NCBI GenBank assembly: GCA_007119455.1
Contig: SKPR01000054.1
Location: 1-8,278 of the forward strand
Direction: 5' to 3'
Source of the DNA: Candidatus Brevefilum sp.
Lineage (GTDB): Bacteria; Chloroflexota; Anaerolineae; Anaerolineales; Anaerolineaceae
Length of the DNA stretch: 8,278 nucleotides
In this document: positions 1 to 5,477 of the stretch, piece after piece
Position numbering within the stretch: position 1 is the stretch's first letter
How the letters are laid out: every line of letters starts with the position of its first letter
Translations under genes and position numbers: made by a program
The notes under the pieces: model-generated
Database searches by the model: none
What the model was told of the DNA's origin: nothing
The model's input: only the letters and a program-made list of their open reading frames with translations

Positions 1-184
1 AACCATCCGTCGTGCGATCAACTGTATCATCGTGAATGACCACGACCTGGTCATCCTTTGATAGCATCACGTCCAGCTCGATTCCATCCGCTTGATGAGA
101 TAAAGCCAGTTCAAAGGCTGCCATGGTATTTTCGGGTGCGTGGGCACTGGCCCCACGATGCGCTAAGATTTTCGGTGTTTTCAT
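1..184 (-). CDS. Glycerophosphodiester phosphodiesterase, N-terminal part (cut by left window edge)
   Basis: Only the first 61 residues lie in the window. They read as the start of a GDPD-family TIM barrel, which hydrolyses glycerophosphodiesters (deacylated phospholipid head groups) to glycerol 3-phosphate and an alcohol. Visible family signatures are the first-strand AHRG with catalytic His9 and Arg10, PENT at 17-20, the metal-binding IELD at 35-38 (Glu36, Asp38), and VVIHDD at 48-53 with the second catalytic His51. No signal peptide is seen, so this form is probably cytoplasmic. The start is the ATG at 184-182, preceded by AGGAG with a 7-base spacer. The gene is divergent from the dehydrogenase at 329. 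The family call is firm; the substrate cannot be told from this fragment. Confidence 0.93.
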   Translation of the reverse strand, partial: MKTPKILAHRGASAHAPENTMAAFELALSHQADGIELDVMLSKDDQVVVIHDDTVDRTTDG

Positions 185-196
185 GGCGCTTCTCCT

Positions 197-226
197 AAAC
201 CTGCAGTAATTATAGCACGCAGGCTT
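197..226. repeat. Inverted repeat framing the GDPD -10 box (possible operator)
   Basis: The arms AAACCTGC (197-204) and GCAGGCTT (219-226) are reverse complements with one mismatch and are separated by 14 bases. The space between them holds the -10 hexamer of the minus-strand promoter. A repressor bound here would block RNA polymerase. The predicted transcript starts inside the left arm, so an RNA hairpin is less likely. It could be chance. Confidence 0.3.
209..217 (-). promoter_or_regulatory. Extended -10 promoter of the GDPD gene
   Basis: On the minus strand this reads TGCTATAAT, a consensus -10 with the TGn extension. No good -35 is found at 16-18 bases, which is common for extended -10 promoters. 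The predicted transcription start near position 202 gives a leader of about 18 bases that still contains the AGGAG ribosome binding site. This is inferred from motif match and position only. Confidence 0.55.
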
Positions 227-288
227 AATCATGGTAGCCCCCAGCAGTCGAACCATGTTGCCCGGTAAGACGGCAGAACCGAATCAAT

Positions 289-294
289 TATAAT
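289..294 (+). promoter_or_regulatory. Probable -10 box of the Ldh2-family dehydrogenase gene
   Basis: A perfect TATAAT lies 34 bases before the GTG start at 329. The -35 region at the right distance (TAAGAC, 266-271) is poor, so the promoter may be weak or activator dependent. The predicted leader is about 28 bases and includes the GGGAG ribosome binding site at 317-321. Confidence 0.45.
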
Positions 295-328
295 TAAGCC
301 GTCAAAGATTAGATTTGGGAGTGATTCT

Positions 329-1411
329 GTGTCAAAATCAATGACCTTCAATGTCGAAGAACTGAAACAATACGTCGTCCAATTTTTAAGAGCTCACGAG
401 ATACCCGAAATTGAAGCAAGAATTGCCGCCGATGTTTTGGTTTCGGCAGATATGCGGGGGATCACCTCACATGGGGTCATCCGGTTGCACAGTTATTATG
501 GTGACGGCCTGCGGAGAGGCAAAATTAACCCAGAGTCCCCTATTACCACCATCAATGAAAGTGCAGCCACCCTGGCCCTCGACGGTGGAAACGGCCTTGG
601 CCCGGTGGTGGCTTACCGCGCGATGTCGCGCTGTATTGACCTGGCTGACCAGGCAGGACTGGCGATGACCACCGTTCGCAACAGCAATCACTACGGTATC
701 GCTGGTTATTATGCAATGATGGCCCTCCCGGATGACATGATCGGGATCAGCCTGACCAACTCCCAACCCCTGGTTGCCCCAACCTTCGGGAAAAACGTGG
801 CGCTGGGGACTAACCCCATTGCTGTGGCTATACCAGCCGGAACAGAAAGACCTTATGTGCTCGACATGGCCACCAGCATTGTGTCCATCGGCAAGATTGT
901 GGTCCATGATAAAGCCGGTGTGCCAATCCCTGAGGGTTGGGCCATCAACCAGGAAGGGGAGCTAACACATAAACCCGCTGAAGTGCTGAATAACGGCGCT
1001 TTATTGCCCCTGGGCGGGCCGGCAGAATTACGTGGTTACAAAGGTTATGGGCTCTCCCTGCTTGTGGATCTTCTTTCCGGGGTGCTTTCAGGAGCTGCCT
1101 ATGGGATGGATGTTGGCGCACCATCCTCCACAGAAAATGCAAATGTGGGACACTTTTTTGCAGCTGTAAAAATTGAAAATTTCCGTCCCGTGGATGACTT
1201 TAAAACAGACATGGATCGCTATATCCGTAAACTGAAGGCCACCGAAAAACTCCCCGGCCATGACCGAATTTTTATCCATGGTGAAAAAGAATTTGAACTC
1301 GCAGAGCGGGCAATAAAAACTGGCGTACCACTCATGCCTGAAGTCGTTGAGGCACTGGAACAGGCTGGAAGAGAAGCAGGTGTACCTTTCGACGTCCAAC
1401 CTGGCCAGTAA
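329..1411 (+). CDS. Ldh2-family NAD(P)-dependent malate/L-lactate-type dehydrogenase
   Basis: A 360-residue oxidoreductase of the Ldh2/MDHG2 family. This family has a non-Rossmann NAD(P) fold and reduces or oxidises 2-oxo and 2-hydroxy acids; members include malate, sulfolactate, ureidoglycolate and piperideine-2-carboxylate enzymes. Family marks in order are TSHG 46-49, LDGGNGLG 84-91, the catalytic-His motif SNHYGIAGYY at 119-128 (His121), GTNPIAVAIPAG 160-171, DMATS 179-183, IPEGWA 200-205, LLPLGG 225-230, GYKGYGLSLLV 236-246, and LSGVLSGAAYG 249-259. Length is normal for the family. GTG at 329 is the preferred start because GGGAG lies 7 bases before it; the ATG at 341 lacks a better site. 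In many relatives the segment after DMATS reads A-R-G-K or A-H-G-K, whereas here it is SIGK (186-189), which may bear on substrate choice. Neighbours do not reveal the substrate. It converges on the membrane methyltransferase gene with only 9 bases between stop codons. Confidence 0.92.
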   Translation: MSKSMTFNVEELKQYVVQFLRAHEIPEIEARIAADVLVSADMRGITSHGVIRLHSYYGDGLRRGKINPESPITTINESAATLALDGGNGLGPVVAYRAMSRCIDLADQAGLAMTTVRNSNHYGIAGYYAMMALPDDMIGISLTNSQPLVAPTFGKNVALGTNPIAVAIPAGTERPYVLDMATSIVSIGKIVVHDKAGVPIPEGWAINQEGELTHKPAEVLNNGALLPLGGPAELRGYKGYGLSLLVDLLSGVLSGAAYGMDVGAPSSTENANVGHFFAAVKIENFRPVDDFKTDMDRYIRKLKATEKLPGHDRIFIHGEKEFELAERAIKTGVPLMPEVVEALEQAGREAGVPFDVQPGQ

Positions 1412-1420
1412 GAAACACCC

Positions 1421-2017
1421 TCAGCTCAGGTTAATAAACGGGATGATCCTTGGAACATCTTCCTGGTAAGCCTCATAATCCTCACCATAGATATCAACCA
1501 GTTTTCGTTCTTCTGGAAATGTGCCAATGATGAAATAAAGCGTGCTGGCGATGACAAAGGACAGGATCAGGTCCGTCATAAACGGGATGAGCCAGAAAAG
1601 AATGATGCTGAAAAGATAAAGGGGATGCCGCACAAGCCCATAAGTTCCATGGGTGACAAGTTCCGCATCTCTCTCCGCATCCGGGTTGGTAAGCTGACGT
1701 ATACCAAGGAAGGCCAACGCATCAATTTGCAGAATCGAGATGAATAATCCGGCCAGCGCCAGCAATTGTAAGGCCGATGTGAGATAAACCCAGGGTGGGG
1801 GAATGGTCCATAACAACCGCCCAGGCAACAGCAGGACCATCGCCAATATGGGCATCAACGTTAACAGCGCAATCACGATATAAATCAACCGGTAATAACG
1901 CTCAATACCCTCACCGAAGAGCTGGCGTGCAAGTCGTTTGGTTGAAAACGCTGCCAACCAGGAATGCAAAAAACACCAGGCGACCATGGCCATGAAAACG
2001 GTTAACGGATAAATCAT
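1421..2017 (-). CDS. ICMT/PEMT/NnrU-type integral membrane methyltransferase
   Basis: A 198-residue, very hydrophobic protein with about four to five membrane segments (roughly residues 3-24, 44-65, 76-97, 134-167). It belongs to the family of isoprenylcysteine carboxyl methyltransferases, phospholipid methyltransferases and NnrU-like proteins. The C-terminal SAM-binding signature is clear: GTYGLVRHPLY at 124-134, EERKL at 169-173, GEDYEAY at 178-184 and VPRIIP at 188-193. Bacterial members of this kind mostly have unknown substrates (lipid or small thiol or carboxyl compounds), so I do not assign one. A longer reading starts at a TTG (2038), but I prefer ATG 2017: GGAAGG at 2032-2027 sits 9 bases before it, and the best promoter's -10 box overlaps the TTG, which would leave that codon outside the transcript. 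The gene is divergent from the transglycosylase gene. Confidence 0.85.
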   Translation of the reverse strand: MIYPLTVFMAMVAWCFLHSWLAAFSTKRLARQLFGEGIERYYRLIYIVIALLTLMPILAMVLLLPGRLLWTIPPPWVYLTSALQLLALAGLFISILQIDALAFLGIRQLTNPDAERDAELVTHGTYGLVRHPLYLFSIILFWLIPFMTDLILSFVIASTLYFIIGTFPEERKLVDIYGEDYEAYQEDVPRIIPFINLS

Positions 2018-2037
2018 AGGCACCATCCTTCCATTCA

Positions 2038-2065
2038 ATTGTATCGCACCATTGATCTATTTCAA
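2038..2065 (-). promoter_or_regulatory. Sigma70-type promoter of the membrane methyltransferase gene
   Basis: On the minus strand TTGAAA (2065-2060) and TACAAT (2043-2038) are 16 bases apart, each one base from consensus. Transcription should begin near 2031, leaving a short leader of about 14 bases that opens in the GGAAGG ribosome binding site. This supports the ATG at 2017 as translation start. Confidence 0.65.
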
Positions 2066-2220
2066 CCTCAGTGCCAGTAATGATCACAGGTTGTAGTTAT
2101 TTCTTATATCAATCATTATATTATAATCACATTTTAAAGCCGTATCCTGGGTGGATATGCTTTCTTGAGGGACCCAACACAATCTGTTACCTTAAAATAT
2201 TCAAGAAACAAAATAATTCA

Positions 2221-2250
2221 TTGGAAATCCTAGAACATTTGTGCCATAAT
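2221..2250 (+). promoter_or_regulatory. Promoter of the lytic transglycosylase gene
   Basis: TTGGAA (2221-2226) and CATAAT (2245-2250) are 18 bases apart, and the -10 carries a TGC extension (2242-2244). The predicted start near 2257 gives a leader of about 39 bases ending in a strong GAGGTGAT ribosome binding site at 2286-2293. Confidence 0.6.
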
Positions 2251-2275
2251 AGTTATTAATTAGACCGTATGTTCT
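2232..2275. repeat. 7-bp inverted repeat around the transglycosylase -10 and start site
   Basis: AGAACAT (2232-2238) and ATGTTCT (2269-2275) are perfect reverse complements separated by 30 bases. They flank the -10 box and predicted transcription start. The spacing fits either two half-sites of a looping or dimeric regulator, or chance in AT-rich DNA. Confidence 0.22.
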
Positions 2276-2295
2276 GTAAATGTGTGAGGTGATCC

Positions 2296-2919
2296 ATGCG
2301 AAGAATAATTATCATACCGGCTGTCCTGATCGGGAGTCTGATCGTGGTGTGGGTTGGAACGGTCGCCGCTGTTCAGTTGCCCCCTCAAGAATTTCCTGCA
2401 TCCACGATAACGGTAAAAGCTGATGAAGATCTAACCCACCAGATTGCTCAGAACGGATTGGTTTCCTATGATGATGATGATGCCAGCACGATGAAGGGTG
2501 AAAACTGTTCGCTTCCGGTTAGCTACCCGGCCAAAATTCGCCAATGGTGTGTGCAGATCGAAACCGCCGCTCAGGCAACTGGCATTCCGGCCAGGTTAAT
2601 TGCTGCAGTCATGCTGCAAGAAAGCGGTGGTGACCCCCTGGCATACTCCAGCAGTGGCGCGGTTGGTTTAATGCAGGTCATGCCGCGCGACGGGCTGGCA
2701 AAGAAGTTTATGTGCATCAACGGCCCCTGCTTTGCATCCCGCCCAACCATTCAGGAATTACAAGATCCTGACTTCAACCTGACTTACGGCACTCAGATGC
2801 TGGCAGAGCTTTATCAGAAACACACATCATATCGTGAAGCGTTATTTCGCTATGGACCAATGGATGTCGGTTATGATTACGCCGATCTGGTTCTCAATAT
2901 CTGGGACAGTTACCGGTAA
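2296..2919 (+). CDS. Membrane-anchored lytic transglycosylase with SLT (GH23-like) domain
   Basis: A 207-residue protein predicted to cleave peptidoglycan between MurNAc and GlcNAc with formation of 1,6-anhydroMurNAc. Residues 4-26 form an uncleaved signal anchor or signal peptide after MRR, so the catalytic part lies outside the membrane. A linker rich in acidic residues (DDDD at 59-62) follows. The SLT domain spans about 87-207: LIAAVMLQESGGDP at 101-114 with catalytic Glu109, AVGLMQVMP at 122-130, then a late aromatic motif RYGPMDVGYDYADLVL (185-200) where relatives have a YN.G segment. Four cysteines (71, 85, 140, 145) in the exported part suggest disulfides. The start has an ideal GAGGTGAT site and its own promoter. 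The gene stands alone between divergent and convergent neighbours, so it is more likely a housekeeping or cell-wall remodelling enzyme than part of a secretion system. The exact GH23 subgroup is not determined. Confidence 0.9.
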   Translation: MRRIIIIPAVLIGSLIVVWVGTVAAVQLPPQEFPASTITVKADEDLTHQIAQNGLVSYDDDDASTMKGENCSLPVSYPAKIRQWCVQIETAAQATGIPARLIAAVMLQESGGDPLAYSSSGAVGLMQVMPRDGLAKKFMCINGPCFASRPTIQELQDPDFNLTYGTQMLAELYQKHTSYREALFRYGPMDVGYDYADLVLNIWDSYR

Positions 2920-3039
2920 GTTGGGGTTCTCATCAAGGGATATGTTAGCCTACGGCGATTAATTTCAATCAACAATATGAGAATTAGATTTTCCACACAA
3001 TCTGACCATCCGGCCGCATCAATAAATTATCCCCTGACC

Positions 3040-3930
3040 TCATTTTTGTCGAAAATCATAAATCCCATCCTGAAAGGACCACACAGCCCCACAACCAGAG
3101 CATCTAAGGTCATGGCCAAGGCCAGGAATGGGTGTTTGGCAGGTCGGACATTTGAACACGCTTTCACCATCCGCCGGAAGCGATTTTTCTTCTTCAAGAC
3201 GGCAAAGGGAAAAAACACTTGGGCTGAGTTGAATCAAACCGCCCGTCCGCTGTAAAAGGGCATCCAGCGCAACCAACAGCCGAAATGGGACATGCTTTTT
3301 AAGAATCCCAACCCGAAGATGTGACACCGTCAATTGCTGGATAATGGAAAAACCATTCGCTTTAAGGTAATTGCGAATGGCTTTGGGATGAAAATCAAAA
3401 TTCAAAGCAGCAAATTCCACCGGTTCGTATGAATACGGGCTCCAGGATTGCTTTCTTAGATGATAACGCAGAATCGACTTCATGTTGCGTTTATTGGCAA
3501 ACTCAAGGATAAAAAAGGCCTTGGGGCGCAACACCTCTGCGATCTGAGATAAGGCCAGCAGGGGATCAGCCATATGATGAAGGGTGCGGATCATGGTCGC
3601 CCCATCAAAAAGGCCTGATACAAATGGCAGGTGATACACATCAGCAGCAACATAGAGATAACGCACGTCATCCCCCAGCCGGTCGCGTGCCTGTTCCAAT
3701 TGGGATCGCGAATAATCAAGTAAGGCCACCTTCTTGAAGTTTTTATAGCGCGGCGTGTTACGGCCAGCACCAGCGCCTACCTCAAGCATGAATTCACCAC
3801 TGGAAGGCAGCAATCTTTTCAGCGCAACCGCCTCTACGGCATCTTCGTAGGCACGGCCGCCCTCCTGCCAGAAACTGCGCTGATAGTCTGAGCCTTCATA
3901 GTTACATACGGGGGGTGAATTATCGTTCAT
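3040..3930 (-). CDS. Class I SAM-dependent methyltransferase with C-terminal Trm112-like zinc ribbon
   Basis: A 296-residue, soluble methyltransferase of the UbiE/Methyltransf_11 type. The Rossmann core holds motif I MLEVGAGAGRN (48-58), the acidic end of strand two in LLDYS (70-74, Asp72), AADVYHLPF (95-103, Asp97 near the adenine site), and the motif IV region with TLHHMADP (116-123). The last 37 residues form a zinc ribbon, CPTC at 261-264 and CSGC at 277-280, followed by GAVWSFQDGIYDF, which resembles the LxCxxCGRxYPIxDGIP ending of Trm112-like proteins. Trm112 proteins are small partners that activate methyltransferases; a fused copy suggests built-in activation or nucleic-acid contact. 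The substrate is unknown; RNA, lipid or quinone are all possible. ATG 3930 is the only sensible start, yet no ribosome binding site precedes it. It lies downstream of ffs on the same strand. Confidence 0.85.
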   Translation of the reverse strand: MNDNSPPVCNYEGSDYQRSFWQEGGRAYEDAVEAVALKRLLPSSGEFMLEVGAGAGRNTPRYKNFKKVALLDYSRSQLEQARDRLGDDVRYLYVAADVYHLPFVSGLFDGATMIRTLHHMADPLLALSQIAEVLRPKAFFILEFANKRNMKSILRYHLRKQSWSPYSYEPVEFAALNFDFHPKAIRNYLKANGFSIIQQLTVSHLRVGILKKHVPFRLLVALDALLQRTGGLIQLSPSVFSLCRLEEEKSLPADGESVFKCPTCQTPIPGLGHDLRCSGCGAVWSFQDGIYDFRQK

Positions 3931-3943
3931 GTGTGTTGAGATG

Positions 3944-3949
3944 GTTATA
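3944..3949 (-). promoter_or_regulatory. Possible -10 box giving a near-leaderless methyltransferase mRNA
   Basis: TATAAC on the minus strand ends 13 bases before the ATG at 3930. Transcription about 7 bases downstream would leave a leader of only 6-7 bases, matching the lack of a ribosome binding site. No convincing -35 exists. The alternative is readthrough from the ffs promoter. Confidence 0.3.
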
Positions 3950-4001
3950 GGATGCAGAGTTTACTGTTTTTCTGAATAATATATTGAAACTTTCACAAAA
4001 T

Positions 4002-4109
4002 GTCCGGGCAGGATTCCCGGCGGCACCCGGAGATACCTCCTTACCGCTGCTTCCTCTCGGACCTGACGGGGTTCGCAGGGCTCCGCCGCGCCGGTCCCAC
4101 CCGGACGGC
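4002..4109 (-). ncRNA. ffs: Signal recognition particle RNA (4.5S, small bacterial type)
   Basis: The minus strand carries the universally conserved SRP core at 4067-4046: GTCAGGTCC, tetraloop GAGA (4058-4055), then GGAAGCAGC. This is helix 8 with the symmetric and asymmetric loops that bind the Ffh M domain. The ends pair as expected for a rod: GTCCGGG (4106-4100) with CCCGGAC (4008-4002), then GGGA with TCCT. Inner stems include CCGGCG (4094-4089) with CGCCGG (4022-4017) and GGAG (4084-4081) with CTCC (4032-4029). The length of about 105 bases and the absence of an Alu domain mark the short type found in most Gram-negative-style bacteria. With Ffh and FtsY it targets nascent membrane proteins to the translocon. 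The GAGA tetraloop is a GNRA variant of the more usual GGAA. Exact ends are estimated from the promoter and terminal stem; ATTTT follows the 3' end. Confidence 0.94.
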
Positions 4110-4113
4110 GTTA

Positions 4114-4142
4114 AGCATACTTCACTGCCTGATTGGTGTCAA
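4114..4142 (-). promoter_or_regulatory. Strong promoter of ffs
   Basis: On the minus strand a perfect TTGACA (4142-4137) lies 17 bases from TATGCT (4119-4114). Transcription is expected at about 4109-4106, just where the terminal SRP stem begins. Agreement of motif, spacing and RNA 5' end makes this the best supported promoter in the window. It is back to back with the dnaN promoter. Confidence 0.8.
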
Positions 4143-4154
4143 TAAAGGTCGTGC

Positions 4155-4183
4155 TGGTAAAAATCCGGGCTTCATTGTATACT
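4155..4183 (+). promoter_or_regulatory. Probable dnaN promoter
   Basis: TATACT (4178-4183) is one base from the -10 consensus. TGGTAA at 4155-4160, 17 bases upstream, is a weak -35. The predicted leader is about 37 bases and includes the AGGAGAGG ribosome binding site at 4211-4218. The -35 elements of this promoter and of ffs are only 12 bases apart, so the two may compete for or share regulation. Confidence 0.5.
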
Positions 4184-4226
4184 TTAAGTCGATCATTAAA
4201 GTGAAAATATAGGAGAGGTGCGGCCG

Positions 4227-5360
4227 ATGAAAGTTCATGTCAAACAACAACAACTTGCTCATAGTGTCAACATGGTCTCGAGAGCAGTCTCACCAAGGAG
4301 CACCCTGCCCGTACTCTCAAATATCCTGGTTAAAACAGATGAAGGCCGGCTCCGTCTCTCTGCAACCAATCTGGAGCTGGGGATCACCAGCTGGGCAGGT
4401 GCACGTATCGAAGGAGAAGGTGCGATCACCGTCCCGGCCCGGACTTTCACAGACCTTGTCAGCAATTTGCCCACTGACCAGGTGGTATTGACCCTTGATA
4501 ACAGTACGCAGACTCTCAACGTTAGTTGTGGCACCTCCGAGACCAATATCAAAGGCATTGACGCAGAAGAATTTCCGCCCATTCCCGAACCGGATCTTGA
4601 AGAAGGCGTCCCATTGAATGTGGCCAACTTTAAAGAGATGGTGCAACAGGTAGCCTTTGCCGCTTCAACGGATGAAGCCCGTCCAGTGCTAACCGGTGTT
4701 CTCCTTAAACTTGATGGCGACAGCATTACCATGGCTGCAACAGACGGCTTTCGTATCTCAATCCGGGAAGACAACATCCCAAATGGGGTGACCCGCCCGG
4801 TAGAAGCCATCATCCCGGCCAGGGCTTTGGTCGAACTTTCCCGAATTCTTGGCAGTGGCGATGAGTCGCTGATAATGACCTTCCCACCTGACCGCGGCCA
4901 GGTCATCTTTCACATGGAAAATCTTGAGCTGGCTTCTCAGTTGATTGAAGGCACCTTCCCCGATTACGCTGCCATTATTCCCCAGAACTTCAAGACCCAC
5001 ACCCTGCTTTCGACTTCCGGATTATTAAAAGCCTGTAAACAGTCTGAAATCATCGCACGGGAAGGCACCAACGTCGCCCGATTGAACATCATTCCTGAAT
5101 CCGACGAATCCAGCCCGGGCACATTGGAAATCTCGGCCCAATCTGAACAGACCGGGACATCTGAAGTGCTGGTGGATGCTTCAGTTGATGGTGTCCCACT
5201 GCTGGTTGCTTTCAACGTCCGGTTCCTTCGCGAAGTACTGGAAGTGATCAATTCAGATAATGTCTGGCTGGAGACCAATGCGGCCAACACCCCCGGATTG
5301 ATCCATCCCCAGGGCGATGATCACTTCAAACACATCATTATGCCGATGCATATTGGATAA
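4227..5360 (+). CDS. dnaN: DNA polymerase III subunit beta (sliding clamp)
   Basis: A 377-residue protein of normal length for the ring-shaped dimeric clamp that tethers the replicative polymerase and recruits ligase, repair polymerases and Hda/MutS-type partners. Three clamp folds are expected at about 1-122, 127-250 and 255-377. Recognisable landmarks are TLPVLSNILV (26-35), RPVLTGVLL (152-160), ATDGFRIS (171-178, part of the partner-binding pocket), IEGTFPDY (240-247), VAFNVRFLREVL (327-338) and the C-terminal IIMPMHIG, equivalent to the terminal MPMRL of the E. coli clamp. A GTG at 4218 is in frame, but it overlaps the AGGAGAGG site. The ATG at 4227, 8 bases after that site, gives the usual MKVHV start. 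The gene is not beside dnaA in this window; it is divergent from ffs and is closed by its own terminator. Confidence 0.97.
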   Translation: MKVHVKQQQLAHSVNMVSRAVSPRSTLPVLSNILVKTDEGRLRLSATNLELGITSWAGARIEGEGAITVPARTFTDLVSNLPTDQVVLTLDNSTQTLNVSCGTSETNIKGIDAEEFPPIPEPDLEEGVPLNVANFKEMVQQVAFAASTDEARPVLTGVLLKLDGDSITMAATDGFRISIREDNIPNGVTRPVEAIIPARALVELSRILGSGDESLIMTFPPDRGQVIFHMENLELASQLIEGTFPDYAAIIPQNFKTHTLLSTSGLLKACKQSEIIAREGTNVARLNIIPESDESSPGTLEISAQSEQTGTSEVLVDASVDGVPLLVAFNVRFLREVLEVINSDNVWLETNAANTPGLIHPQGDDHFKHIIMPMHIG

Positions 5361-5384
5361 AACCACTTCAAAACGAATCCTTTG

Positions 5385-5410
5385 TGCGCCTGTGTCCCAG
5401 GCGCATTTTT
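5385..5410 (+). terminator. Intrinsic terminator of dnaN
   Basis: TGCGCCTG (5385-5392) and CAGGCGCA (5398-5405) form a perfect 8-bp GC-rich stem with a 5-base loop (TGTCC), followed at once by TTTTT (5406-5410). It lies 25 bases after the dnaN stop codon, so the next gene is probably transcribed separately. Confidence 0.92.
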
Positions 5411-5426
5411 AATCTGCAAATCTGCA
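5411..5426 (+). repeat. Tandem duplication of AATCTGCA
   Basis: AATCTGCA occurs twice in direct succession (5411-5418, 5419-5426), right after the dnaN terminator and about where the -35 region of the next gene's promoter should be. It could be a pair of binding half-sites or a simple slippage duplication. Confidence 0.3.
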
Positions 5427-5436
5427 TAAAATCCGT

Positions 5437-5442
5437 TAGAAT
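5437..5442 (+). promoter_or_regulatory. Possible -10 box of the PPDK-like gene
   Basis: TAGAAT is one base from consensus and lies 35 bases before the ATG at 5478. The upstream -35 region (TCTGCA at about 18 bases, within the AATCTGCA duplication) is weak. The terminator directly upstream makes a promoter in this 67-base space likely. Confidence 0.4.
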
Positions 5443-5477
5443 TAAGCGGACACTTCTTAAATGGCACCTAAACTACC

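Noticed and set aside
467..907. 146-codon minus-strand frame
   Set aside because: It lies antisense within the dehydrogenase gene, whose family motifs run throughout; this is a reading-frame shadow.
2071..2259. 62-codon plus-strand frame starting at GTG in the AT-rich gap
   Set aside because: It overlaps both promoters of the flanking genes, has no ribosome binding site, and its composition looks like translated AT-rich noncoding DNA.
2232..2275. LexA-type SOS box
   Set aside because: GAAC and GTTC halves exist but are over 30 bases apart, not the 4-base spacing of the known Bacillus-type box.
2910..2919. TTACCGGTAA palindrome overlapping the transglycosylase stop codon
   Set aside because: A 10-bp loopless palindrome made of coding codons with no T-run; likely chance.
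2977..3255. 92-codon plus-strand frame after the transglycosylase gene
   Set aside because: It overlaps the zinc-ribbon end of the minus-strand methyltransferase, whose cysteine motif and family match are clear, and it has no motif of its own.
4000..4212. 70-codon plus-strand frame upstream of dnaN
   Set aside because: It is the complement of the SRP RNA gene; the arginine- and proline-rich content comes from the GC-rich RNA stem.
4218..4226. GTG start three codons before the dnaN ATG
   Set aside because: The GTG lies within the ribosome binding site; the MKVHV start at 4227 is correctly spaced and typical of clamps.
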